NCBI RefSeq assembly: GCF_002341865.1
Contig: NZ_DDOV01000047.1
Span: 16,859 to 54,729, forward strand
Direction of reading: 5' to 3'
Source of the DNA: Clostridium sp. UBA2485
GTDB taxonomy: Bacteria; Bacillota; Clostridia; Clostridiales; Clostridiaceae
DNA length: 37,871 nucleotides
Under the pieces are notes generated by a model. The model was not told the origin of the DNA and ran no database searches. It saw nothing but the letters and a program-made list of their open reading frames with translations. Position 1 is the first letter of the stretch; each line of letters begins with the position of its first letter. A program made the translations under genes and the position numbers. This document shows positions 7,791-15,370 of the stretch, piece after piece.

Positions 7791-8396
7791 ATGAAAGATA
7801 TAAAAGAGGTAAAAGAAAGAATAATTAACTTGCTAAATAGTACAGAAAGAAAAGGTATAGATAGAGTAGTTAAGTACATGGAGGAGACAGATTTCTTTGT
7901 AGCTCCTGCAAGCACAAAGTACCACGGAAATTATGACGGTGGACTTGCAGAGCATAGCTTAAATGTGTATCAGTTATTTCAAGAAAAAAACAAGAAATTT
8001 GATTTAGGATTAAGTAACGATACAGTAACAATAGTTTCTTTGTTACATGACTTTTGTAAGATTAATTTTTATAACAAACAAGAGTGCTGGAGAAAAAATG
8101 ATAAAAATAGATGGGAGAGCTACGAAGGATACAAAGTTATAGATGATTTTCCAATTGGACATGGAGAAAAGTCAGTAATAATGCTTCAAAACTTTATAAG
8201 GCTAACTAAAGAAGAAATGCTAATGATTAGGTGGCATATGGGAAATACGGAGCCTAAAGAACAGATGATGAATATAAGCAATACTTATAATCTAGTACCA
8301 GCAGCCGCAGCATTACACACATCAGATATGGAAGCAAGCTATTTATTAGAGGAACGTATCGAACCAGGACAAGAACAACTCAAATTTAAGGTTTAA
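7791..8396 (+). CDS. HD-domain phosphohydrolase-like protein
   Basis: 201 residues with HD-superfamily metal ligands: His55 (GGLAEHSLNV), His86-Asp87 (SLLHDFCK, with the usual Lys three residues later), and later histidines HGEKSV and RWHMGN. This fits a metal-dependent nucleotidase or phosphohydrolase. Its place between recombination genes and ssb suggests a role in nucleotide or nucleic-acid metabolism; the substrate is unknown. Ribosome site AGGAGG lies before ATG 7791. Confidence 0.8.
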   Translation: MKDIKEVKERIINLLNSTERKGIDRVVKYMEETDFFVAPASTKYHGNYDGGLAEHSLNVYQLFQEKNKKFDLGLSNDTVTIVSLLHDFCKINFYNKQECWRKNDKNRWESYEGYKVIDDFPIGHGEKSVIMLQNFIRLTKEEMLMIRWHMGNTEPKEQMMNISNTYNLVPAAAALHTSDMEASYLLEERIEPGQEQLKFKV

Positions 8397-8408
8397 TGGA
8401 GGATATAT

Positions 8409-8822
8409 ATGAATAAAACAATACTTATAGGAAGACTAACAAAGGATCCAGAACTAAATTTTTTACCTAACAATGGGACCGCAGTAACAAAGTTTACATT
8501 AGCAGTTAATAGACCAAGACTTGATAAAAACAAGCCGCAGGAAGCTGATTTTATTCCATGTGTATGTTTTGGTAAAAGAGCTGAAGCTATAGCAAACTAC
8601 GTTAGAAAAGGACACTTATTTAGCGTTACTGGAAGGCTACAAATAAATAAGTATGTCGATAGAGATGGCAACAACAGATGGAGTACGGATGTGTTGATAG
8701 AAGACTTCGAGTTCATACAAAGTAAGAATAGTAATGTAGCTACAGATAATATGAACACAACTCAAAATCAAGAGTATGAAGATTTAACACCGATTGATGA
8801 TGGTGAAGATATTCCATTTTAG
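8409..8822 (+). CDS. ssb: Single-stranded DNA-binding protein
   Basis: 137 residues: MNKTILIGRLTKDPEL start, OB-fold segments (VTKFTLAVNRP, IPCVCFGKRAEAIANY, GHLFSVTGRLQ), a variable linker, and an acidic tip ending DDGEDIPF that binds partner proteins. It coats single-stranded DNA during phage replication and recombination. TGGAGG lies before the ATG. Confidence 0.96.
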   Translation: MNKTILIGRLTKDPELNFLPNNGTAVTKFTLAVNRPRLDKNKPQEADFIPCVCFGKRAEAIANYVRKGHLFSVTGRLQINKYVDRDGNNRWSTDVLIEDFEFIQSKNSNVATDNMNTTQNQEYEDLTPIDDGEDIPF

Positions 8823-8840
8823 ATTAAATGTGAGGTTACA

Positions 8841-9290
8841 ATGAAAACAAAGCCAATTAAATTAAAAGATGGCATTAAGGATATGACAATAGAAGAAGTA
8901 TATAAGCAGTTTGAAAAATTTATATATAAGGCTTGTCAATCATGGAGAAATACCTATTCTATAGATGATTTAGTACAAGTAGCTTTCATAGGTCTTAATA
9001 AGGCTTATGAAAGCTATGACATAAAAAAGGATGTGTTATTTCTAACATATGCAGCACTTATTATCAATAATGGACTTAAAATGTACAACAGAAAAGAGAG
9101 AAAACATCAAAACAATATAAGTATGAGTAACACTTTTAATGACGATGATAGCTTAGAATTAGGAGATATAATTCATGATGACACAGACTATGAAGAAGTT
9201 GCAATAAAGAATATTGAATGTGAGAAATTGAAGGCTGCAATACTAAAGCTAGATGATAGAGAAAGAAGGATTATAGAAGAAGTAAGCTAA
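8841..9290 (+). CDS. Sigma-70-like protein lacking region 4
   Basis: 149 residues. The N-terminal part matches sigma region 2 (FEKFIYKACQSW, SIDDLVQVAFIGLNKAYESYD, FLTYAALIINNGLKMYNR). The chain reaches KLDDRERRIIEEVS, where region 4 normally starts, and then stops, so the -35-recognising helix-turn-helix is missing. It may be a truncated gene or a sigma-like regulator that works with core polymerase or another partner. The next ORF has no canonical start, which suggests that a deletion or frameshift occurred between the two. Confidence 0.75.
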   Translation: MKTKPIKLKDGIKDMTIEEVYKQFEKFIYKACQSWRNTYSIDDLVQVAFIGLNKAYESYDIKKDVLFLTYAALIINNGLKMYNRKERKHQNNISMSNTFNDDDSLELGDIIHDDTDYEEVAIKNIECEKLKAAILKLDDRERRIIEEVS

Positions 9291-9309
9291 AAAACAAGTA
9301 AAAGGAAAT

Positions 9310-9522
9310 ATAAATAAAACTATCATAGATAATAATCAAAAAATAGATGTTCCAAAGAAAATACTAGTTCCAGTATTATTTAGAGGAACTATAGGAGAAT
9401 ATGAAATTCAAGATAAAGAAGTCAGTATAAAATTCAGTGATAGCTCTTGTGTAACCCTAATGAAGAAAAACATATTAGGGTTAATTAGAGAACTAAAAGA
9501 ATTAAGTGAAATTTTAGCATAA
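9310..9522 (+). pseudogene. Phage ORF without a canonical start codon
   Basis: The frame is open from 9286 to the TAA at 9520-9522 (78 codons) but contains no ATG, GTG or TTG until near its end. The content looks coding (VPKKILVPVLFRGTIGEYE, then KFSDSSCVTLMKKNI). ATA at 9310 follows AAAAGGA, where an ATG would have been a plausible start. Either the start was lost, or this is the remainder of a longer gene fused out of frame behind the truncated sigma gene. Function unknown. Confidence 0.45.
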
Positions 9523-9566
9523 ACATTAAGGCACAAAAATTAAATAGTTTATGAAGGAGAATGTAA

Positions 9567-9740
9567 ATGGCTAAGAAAAAAGTTAAGTGTATTTATACAG
9601 GTGGTGGATATTACGGAACTTTTTTAGAATATGGAGAAACCTATGAAGCAGAACAGGGAAAAGATGAACACAGATATTACATTTATAGTAAGTATGGCTA
9701 TATTGGACAATTTAATAAAACAAGATTTATAGATGTGTAG
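9567..9740 (+). CDS. Small phage protein, unknown function
   Basis: 57 residues, basic and tyrosine-rich (KKKVKCIYTGGGYYGTF, YYIYSKYGYIGQF), with AAGGAGA before ATG 9567. The pattern suggests a small beta-barrel (SH3-like) fold. No family assigned. Confidence 0.65.
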   Translation: MAKKKVKCIYTGGGYYGTFLEYGETYEAEQGKDEHRYYIYSKYGYIGQFNKTRFIDV

Positions 9741-9774
9741 TTCAAATAGAGCACGAATTAGAGGAGAGGTTAAT

Positions 9775-9975
9775 ATGAAGGAATATGCTCTTTATAAGGG
9801 CGAAGAGATACTTTGTATTGGAACAGCTAAGGAAATAGCTAAGAAGCTAGATGTACTTCCTGAAACAATTATGTTTTATGGTACAAATACTTATAAACGT
9901 AGATTAGCTAAAAGAAAGAATGTTAGAAATGCAAGAATATTAGTCATTTTAGGCGAAGAAGATTGTGAGGAATGA
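9775..9975 (+). CDS. Small phage protein with HTH-like segment
   Basis: 66 residues from ATG 9775, chosen because GAGGAGAGG lies 6-14 bases upstream; an earlier in-frame ATG (9733) overlaps the previous gene and lacks a site. MKEYALYKGEEILCIGT is followed by AKEIAKKLDVLPETIMFYG, a helix-turn-helix-like segment, and a basic stretch. Similar small proteins occur in early regions of Firmicutes phages; role unknown. Confidence 0.7.
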   Translation: MKEYALYKGEEILCIGTAKEIAKKLDVLPETIMFYGTNTYKRRLAKRKNVRNARILVILGEEDCEE

Positions 9976-10043
9976 TACTTCACAATTCAAATAATTGCGG
10001 AGAAAAGTTTCTTATTGGAGAAGTTATAAGTTTAGTGTATTAG
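9972..10043 (+). CDS. Possible 23-residue peptide
   Basis: A short frame begins at an ATG overlapping the previous stop (ATGA) and reads to TAG at 10041. It contains NSNNCGEKFLIGEV. It may be a coupled micropeptide or a leftover gene end; coding status is uncertain. Confidence 0.25.
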   Translation: MILHNSNNCGEKFLIGEVISLVY

Positions 10044-10093
10044 TTTAATATGTAAGTAATACAGTAAATGTGCTACTTACTAAGGAGGTTACA

Positions 10094-10228
10094 ATGCAAG
10101 TAATTATAGTTGAACCTTTTAAAGATTTTAAACACAGGATAAGAGTTACTAAACAGTATGAAAGAATGAAAGCAAAGATAGAAGTATTCAATCATTATTT
10201 ATATATAGAAGTTAAGGAAGGCGATTAA
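10094..10228 (+). CDS. Small phage protein, unknown function
   Basis: 44 residues starting MQVIIVEPFKDFKHRI, with AAGGAGG four bases upstream of the ATG. Rich in Lys and Arg. It lies directly before the SpoIIID-like gene with a one-base gap. No family recognised. Confidence 0.6.
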   Translation: MQVIIVEPFKDFKHRIRVTKQYERMKAKIEVFNHYLYIEVKEGD

Positions 10229-10229
10229 C

Positions 10230-10490
10230 GTGAAAGCAGATTATACAGATTATATAGAGTCAAGAGCATTAGAAGCTGCATCTTACATTATTGATACTAA
10301 AGCAACAATAAGATGTACAGCAAAGACATTTGGAGTAAGTAAAAGTACGATACACAAAGATGTAACAGAAAGATTATTAAGAATTAATCCAGGTACAGCG
10401 AAAGAAGTAAAAAGTGTACTAGATTTTAATAAAGGAATAAGACATATAAGGGGCGGAGAAGCAACTAGAAGGCTATATAAGGATAATTAG
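10230..10490 (+). CDS. spoIIID: SpoIIID-family transcriptional regulator
   Basis: 86 residues from GTG 10230 (AAGGAAGG upstream). It matches the sporulation regulator SpoIIID along its length: an N-terminal YIESRALEAASYII helix, helix-turn-helix TAKTFGVSKSTIHKDVTERL (about residues 31-50), INPGTAKEVKSVLDFNKGIR, and the basic C-terminal tail RHIRGGEATRR that contacts DNA in SpoIIID. In sporulating bacteria SpoIIID tunes mother-cell gene expression. Its presence within the phage replication operon is unusual: the phage may use it for its own promoters or to influence host sporulation. Confidence 0.9.
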   Translation: MKADYTDYIESRALEAASYIIDTKATIRCTAKTFGVSKSTIHKDVTERLLRINPGTAKEVKSVLDFNKGIRHIRGGEATRRLYKDN

Positions 10491-10500
10491 AGGTGGTTAA

Positions 10501-11082
10501 ATGCAAATACAATATAAATTTACAGATACAGAAATAAATAAGCTGCTTAAAGAAAACTTTGTAATTCTGTATGACACGAGAGAGCAGGTTAACAATCATG
10601 TGTTAGATTACTTTGATAAAAAGAATATAAAATATAAAAAACAAAAAATTGATGAAGGTGATTACACAGCAATAATAACAAAAGAGCCTAAGATGGGAAT
10701 TCATAGAGATTTATACTTTAAGGTGGCAGTAGAAAGAAAAAATAGTGTTGATGAATTAGCTAGCAATTTAGGAGAAAAGACTGAAACTAGAGATAAGGTA
10801 AGATTTGAAAGAGAGCTTATAAGAGCTAAAGCAAAAGGTATAAAAATGTTTTTAATAGTAGAAGAAGCAAGTGGGATGGAACATATAAGAGAAGGAAAGT
10901 ACAGAAGTTTATACCAACCAAAAGCCTTTATAGGAAGGTTAACAAGCATACAAGACCAATATCTCCAAGGAACGATATTTAATAAGAATGTAGATACTGG
11001 ATTTCATATATATAGAATTCTTTATTACAGTATAAGAAATTATCTAAAAGAGCTTAGTCTAGATATGATTCAAGAGAATTAA
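10501..11082 (+). CDS. ERCC4-domain nuclease
   Basis: 193 residues with the XPF/ERCC4 nuclease signature: YDTREQ (Asp25), EGDYTA (about 52-57), and VERKNSVDEL (Glu78, Arg79, Lys80, Asp84), the ERKx3D catalytic motif. It likely cuts branched or flap DNA during phage replication or recombination, matching the ERF and SSB genes upstream. It starts at ATG after AGAGGTGG, ten bases behind the SpoIIID gene. Confidence 0.88.
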   Translation: MQIQYKFTDTEINKLLKENFVILYDTREQVNNHVLDYFDKKNIKYKKQKIDEGDYTAIITKEPKMGIHRDLYFKVAVERKNSVDELASNLGEKTETRDKVRFERELIRAKAKGIKMFLIVEEASGMEHIREGKYRSLYQPKAFIGRLTSIQDQYLQGTIFNKNVDTGFHIYRILYYSIRNYLKELSLDMIQEN

Positions 11083-11113
11083 TACAAATCAAGCAAAGGA
11101 AGAAGGTGAGAAA

Positions 11114-13675
11114 TTGGAACTGCAAGATATAGACTTAAAAGAATTAATATCACAGGAAACAGGAGGAAAGTTTAATAGAGAGGGATATATTAAATGTCCC
11201 TTTCATGCAGAAAAAACACCTTCCCTAAGTATTAAGTTTTTCCCAGACAAGAACAAAGAAAAATATAAGTGCTTTGGATGTGGAGAATCTGGGGACGCAA
11301 TAGACTTTATTATGAAATATAAAAATTTAGATTATATACAAGCTAGAGAATACTTAGGATTAGCAGTAGAAAAAACAGAAGAAGAAAACCAAATAGATAA
11401 AGTTAAATCTTATATAGATTGGGAATTAAGCAAATTTAGAGAAAAACAGGAGTTGCTAGGCATATTTACATTTGTAAATAGCGACAATAATCCAATTTAC
11501 TATAAGGCTAAGTTTATGGATCATATCAAAGGACGGAAAGTATGTGGTTACTATCACCTAGAAGAGAATAAGGTAATTGCTAAAAGAGGAGTGGAGGAGC
11601 TTCCATATAATCTATATAAGACGCTACAAGCGCTTAATGATGAAAAGGTAGTAATTATAGTAGAAGGAGAAAAAGACGCTAATAAACTTAATTCTATGCT
11701 TAAGGGAATGGACTTCCAAGCAACTAGCCTTAAAGGTGCTAAAGATTATTCTATACTTCAAGGCGGAAGAATTTACATTGTTGGAGATACAGGAAAAGCA
11801 GGAGAAAAATATAAATGGGAAGTTCACAGGCAGTTATTTAACAACAGCGAAGAATTTAAATTTATAAATCTTCCAGGAATAAAATCCTTAGGAGATAATA
11901 AAGACGTTACTGACTGGATAGAAGCCGGCAATGGAAAAAATGAATTACTAAAGGCTTTTAACAGAAGTTTAGATTTAAAAAATAAGCATGAGCTGCAACA
12001 AGATAGTGGAGGAATTTACAAAACTGTCTACGATAAAAAACAGGAAGAAGATAAGAAGGTCTATTTAACAAATTTTAAATTAGTAAATGCGACTAGAATT
12101 AAATTCGTAGATGATGACCAAGAAGGTATAAATTTAGTATTAAAATCTTCTACTGGTGAACAAATAGAGAGAATTGGCCCGGCAACAGTTTTTGACGATA
12201 CAAAGACTTTTAAAAACTTCCTTGGAACAATAGATTTAGCTTTTAAGGGAAGAATTGAGGACCTTACAGAATTAAAAACATGGATAAATAAATACTTTGC
12301 ATTAGAGTGTGAAGAAATTTATCAAGGAGTTAAATTTATAGAAAAAGATGAAGAATTGATTTTCATAACTAATGATGGAGCTATGGCCAATAATAAAATA
12401 ATGAAAAATGTAAAAGCAGACGGTAGAAATAATGCAGATGTTTTAGATATTCAATCTATAACTAAAGAAGAGTTGAAAGAACTAAAAAAATATATTCTTA
12501 AATTTGCGAGTCCAGAGAAAACAATATCCATAATTGGAACTGTAATAAATAACTTAGCAGTATATCAAAATCAAGAATCAAAACAGAAGTTACATCATTT
12601 GCTTATAGTAGGTGAGAGTGGAAGTGGTAAAAGTACCATTTTAGAAAATGTTATTGCACCAATATTGAACTATCCTAAAAAAGATATAAAATCTATTGGA
12701 CTAATAACTCCATTTGCTCTTATAAAAGGGCTAAGTGATGGGAATTATCCAATTCTATTTGATGAATTTAAGCCTTCTAGCTTAGATAGGTATAAAATAT
12801 CAAAGCTTAGTGAAACTTTAAGGAATCTTTATGATAGGTCAACTATATCTAGAGGAGATAAGTCTTTTAGGTCAAAAGATTTTCAATTAAGTAGGCCTTT
12901 GATATTAGTAGGGGAAGAGAGCTATCCCAATCAGGAAAAAGCATTAATAGAGCGGTCTTGTATAGTTTATCTAGCAAAAAGAGAACGTACTGAGGAGCAC
13001 TCAAAGGCTATGAGCTGGCTAATAGAAAATGAAATGATGCTCAACAAACTAGGAAGAAGTCTAATAGAAGTAATATTAAATCTAAGTGTAACAGAATATG
13101 AAGATATAAGAAAAAAATCAGAAAGTAAACTAAGTAAATTAAGCAATAGACCACTAAATACTGCAATTAATATATGTAGTGGAATAGAAATACTAAATAT
13201 TCTTCTAAGGGCTGAAGGATTGAAAGAAATCGAAAAATACACAACACATATAGTAAAAAATATTGAAGTTGAAGTATTAGAAGATGGAGAAGAGACTCAT
13301 TCTGTAGTTGAGCAGATGTTAATTCTATACAATGACATGATAGAAGATGGAAGAGCTTACGACTATGAAGAAGTAGTTAAATATAGAGGAGACGGAATTT
13401 TCATAAAAACATCAGAGATGATTAATCAGATATATGAACATGTAAATAAAGTAGGAACAGATATAATACCATTGAAATTAAAAGATTTTAGGAAACAGGC
13501 ACAAAAATCAGGGTATTTAAAAGGCATGTCTGATAAGGTAATCAAGGTTGGGCTAAAGACAACAAGATATGATACCTACGATGAAGATAGATTAAGAAAT
13601 CTAAATATAGATGCGATAATACCGCCACTTATACAGGAAGTTATCGGCGAAGAAAAAATCATTCCATTTAAATAA
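11114..13675 (+). CDS. Replication primase-helicase
   Basis: 853 residues from TTG 11114 (AAGAAGGTGAG upstream). An N-terminal CHC2 zinc finger has Cys28-x2-His31 and Cys53-x2-Cys56 (CPFH, CFGC). A Toprim-like segment has IIVEGEKD (near 181-188) and IYIVGDTG (Asp225). The C-terminal half holds a P-loop ATPase with Walker A GESGSGKST (500-508, Lys506) and LFDEFKPSS as the Walker B region. This fits a phage replication protein that primes and unwinds DNA. The iteron-rich block just downstream is the likely origin it serves. Confidence 0.9.
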   Translation: MELQDIDLKELISQETGGKFNREGYIKCPFHAEKTPSLSIKFFPDKNKEKYKCFGCGESGDAIDFIMKYKNLDYIQAREYLGLAVEKTEEENQIDKVKSYIDWELSKFREKQELLGIFTFVNSDNNPIYYKAKFMDHIKGRKVCGYYHLEENKVIAKRGVEELPYNLYKTLQALNDEKVVIIVEGEKDANKLNSMLKGMDFQATSLKGAKDYSILQGGRIYIVGDTGKAGEKYKWEVHRQLFNNSEEFKFINLPGIKSLGDNKDVTDWIEAGNGKNELLKAFNRSLDLKNKHELQQDSGGIYKTVYDKKQEEDKKVYLTNFKLVNATRIKFVDDDQEGINLVLKSSTGEQIERIGPATVFDDTKTFKNFLGTIDLAFKGRIEDLTELKTWINKYFALECEEIYQGVKFIEKDEELIFITNDGAMANNKIMKNVKADGRNNADVLDIQSITKEELKELKKYILKFASPEKTISIIGTVINNLAVYQNQESKQKLHHLLIVGESGSGKSTILENVIAPILNYPKKDIKSIGLITPFALIKGLSDGNYPILFDEFKPSSLDRYKISKLSETLRNLYDRSTISRGDKSFRSKDFQLSRPLILVGEESYPNQEKALIERSCIVYLAKRERTEEHSKAMSWLIENEMMLNKLGRSLIEVILNLSVTEYEDIRKKSESKLSKLSNRPLNTAINICSGIEILNILLRAEGLKEIEKYTTHIVKNIEVEVLEDGEETHSVVEQMLILYNDMIEDGRAYDYEEVVKYRGDGIFIKTSEMINQIYEHVNKVGTDIIPLKLKDFRKQAQKSGYLKGMSDKVIKVGLKTTRYDTYDEDRLRNLNIDAIIPPLIQEVIGEEKIIPFK

Positions 13676-14104
13676 ATATGCTTGGTTACATTTAGTATTC
13701 AAAATGTAACCAAGTGTAACTAAAATGTAACCATGATAAATGGCTAATTTAAGCCATTATATATATATAAGTTACAAAGTTACATTAATATAAATATATA
13801 TATACACACACGTAGAATATTTTAATATATTTATATTTATAAAAGATAGGCATATAGTTTTTACAAAAATGTAACCAAAGAAAAAAGTGCTTTAAGCCTT
13901 GATATATCAATGCTTTAGGGGTTTCAAATATATGTAACCTAAAATGTAACCAAGAATTAAAAATCAAGATAAAAAGTTTAGCAAACATAGATATATCAAC
14001 GGTTTATATAGATGGATTGTAAAAATATAAGAAAACTATAAAAATCAAAATTTAGAGCAAAAAATGATAAATTTTAAAGAATTTAGTGCTTAAGGAGGGT
14101 AAAT
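13676..14104. repeat. Non-coding iteron block, candidate replication origin
   Basis: No gene lies in this AT-rich 429-bp gap. The word AAATGTAACCAAG or its core recurs: inverted at 13681-13693, then direct at 13702-13714, 13722-13733, 13867-13878, 13931-13940 and 13942-13954. GTTACA cores in inverse orientation lie at 13771-13776 and 13779-13786. The first two copies make a perfect 13-bp hairpin with an 8-base loop. A second hairpin (AATGGCT/AGCCATT, 13739-13758) and long AT alternation at 13757-13808 follow. The repeats plus an adjacent primase-helicase gene suggest a phage origin. A regulatory array is the alternative. Confidence 0.6.
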
Positions 14105-14530
14105 ATGAGCTATAAAGAGCTTAAAAAAGCATATTCAAAAGAGCAATTAGCAGTATTTTTTCTTAAAGAGTATCTAAAATATGGAACGTTAGTAAAGATT
14201 GGGAATAAATATAATGTTTCGCACATGACTTTATATAAGATAATTAATGATAATTTAGAGTATATAGAGAAAAATCATATTAATTTACACAAAAAATATA
14301 TAAGTAAAATAGAAAAAAATAAAAGGATAGGCAAGGGAAGAAAATCTTATTCAAGTAGTAGTTCTAATAAAAGGCTTTTAAAATTACTAAGCAAAGAAAT
14401 GGAAACATTACCTAAAGAAATTAGATATAAAGATTTCTTAGAGTGGTGCATTAATCATAGCACTGAAAATCTTACAGGTATACAGCTAATAGAATTAGCA
14501 AAGATAAATGGAGTAAAGGTGGTGGGGTAG
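14105..14530 (+). CDS. HTH-like phage protein, unknown function
   Basis: 141 residues, ATG after AAGGAGGG. The N-terminal half includes a resolvase-type helix-turn-helix (GTLVKIGNKYNVSHMTLYKII), then a basic serine-rich linker (KGRKSYSSSSSNKRL), then a helical C-terminus. Probably DNA-binding. It lies just after the iteron block and could bind it, but nothing in the sequence proves that. Confidence 0.65.
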   Translation: MSYKELKKAYSKEQLAVFFLKEYLKYGTLVKIGNKYNVSHMTLYKIINDNLEYIEKNHINLHKKYISKIEKNKRIGKGRKSYSSSSSNKRLLKLLSKEMETLPKEIRYKDFLEWCINHSTENLTGIQLIELAKINGVKVVG

Positions 14531-14533
14531 GTA

Positions 14534-14695
14534 ATGGCCAGAGCTAAAGTAAACTTTAAGGAAGCGTATGAGGATAGATTAGCACAGGTTGATATAGATA
14601 TAAGAAAAGCAGGGAAACAAAAGAATTGGACATTAGTGGACATGTTAAGAGCAGAGAGAGGAAAACTTGTAGATATAATTAACAGGATTAAGTAG
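14534..14695 (+). CDS. Small basic protein, unknown function
   Basis: 53 residues starting MARAKVNFKEAYEDRL and ending DIINRIK, with GGTGGGG upstream of ATG. Mostly helical and charged. It sits between two putative DNA-binding proteins; no family recognised. Confidence 0.55.
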   Translation: MARAKVNFKEAYEDRLAQVDIDIRKAGKQKNWTLVDMLRAERGKLVDIINRIK

Positions 14696-14704
14696 GTGAA
14701 ATTT

Positions 14705-15127
14705 ATGGATTTATATAAAAAAGCTGAACAATTACTAAATTCATATGTAGAAATGAAGGTTGAAATAGAAAATTCAATATTGGAAATCGGAGAAATTAGA
14801 AGAGATAATGATATAAAGTCTATCAATTTTAATGAGAAAAGTTCAAAAACAAATAAGGTTAATAAAGAAGTAGAAAATAGAGTTGTCAATAAAGAAGATA
14901 GAATAAGTTATTATCTATATATAATAGATAGGAATGAAACCATAATTAAAAAAATAGAAAACTCAACTAAGGTATTAAGTCAGCTGGAGAAAGATGTTAT
15001 AGAGCTAAAATATTTTCATAATCCAATATTAAGTAGAAAAGAGATAAGTAGAAAGATACAGTTAACTCCAGCAGCTATAGATAAAATTAAAATCAGAGCA
15101 ATTCAAAAGATGATGAAGTTCTTATAA
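14705..15127 (+). CDS. Late-gene regulator, ArpU/sigma-region-4-like
   Basis: 140 residues from ATG 14705 (AGTAGGTGA upstream; GTG 14696 is inside that site). An N-terminal coiled coil precedes a C-terminal sigma-4-like helix-turn-helix: LSQLEKDVIELKYFHN, LSRKEISRKIQLTPAAID, KIKIRAIQKMMKFL. Proteins of this type (ArpU, RinA and relatives) switch on phage late operons. Position as the last early gene, before two terminators and the terminase genes, supports that role. Confidence 0.8.
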   Translation: MDLYKKAEQLLNSYVEMKVEIENSILEIGEIRRDNDIKSINFNEKSSKTNKVNKEVENRVVNKEDRISYYLYIIDRNETIIKKIENSTKVLSQLEKDVIELKYFHNPILSRKEISRKIQLTPAAIDKIKIRAIQKMMKFL

Positions 15128-15222
15128 TAATACTAAATGTTTAATACAAAAGTAATAAATCTGTATAACCAAAGTATTAAAGAAACGTGTTATTATAGTA
15201 TCATAAAGAAATATTTATTAAG

Positions 15223-15248
15223 GCACTTACTTATGTAGGTGCTTTTTT
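15223..15248 (+). terminator. Rho-independent terminator (early operon)
   Basis: GCACTTAC (15223-15230) and GTAGGTGC (15235-15242), with one G-T pair, form an 8-bp stem with loop TTAT, followed by six Ts. Confidence 0.7.
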
Positions 15249-15264
15249 AGTCCCCTTCTTTTTA

Positions 15265-15295
15265 TAGCACTTAGGATAGTCTAGGTGCTATTTTT
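15265..15295 (+). terminator. Second tandem terminator
   Basis: TAGCACTTAG (15265-15274) and CTAGGTGCTA (15281-15290) form a 10-bp stem with one G-T pair, followed by five Ts. Sequence is related to the preceding terminator and to the one at 21610. Confidence 0.65.
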
Positions 15296-15304
15296 ATACA
15301 ATAA

Positions 15305-15336
15305 TTGACTCAAATGAAGGAATTATCTCCTAAAAT
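15305..15336 (+). promoter_or_regulatory. Possible late promoter
   Basis: TTGACT (15305-15310) and TAAAAT (15331-15336) lie after the tandem terminators and before the first late gene, but the spacer is 20 bases, longer than the usual 17. This could fit a promoter that needs the ArpU-like activator. An alternative -10 (TATTAT, 15191-15196) lies before the terminators. Confidence 0.3.
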
Positions 15337-15370
15337 GTAGAAATTTAGCTATGTGAATGGAGGTAAAAGT

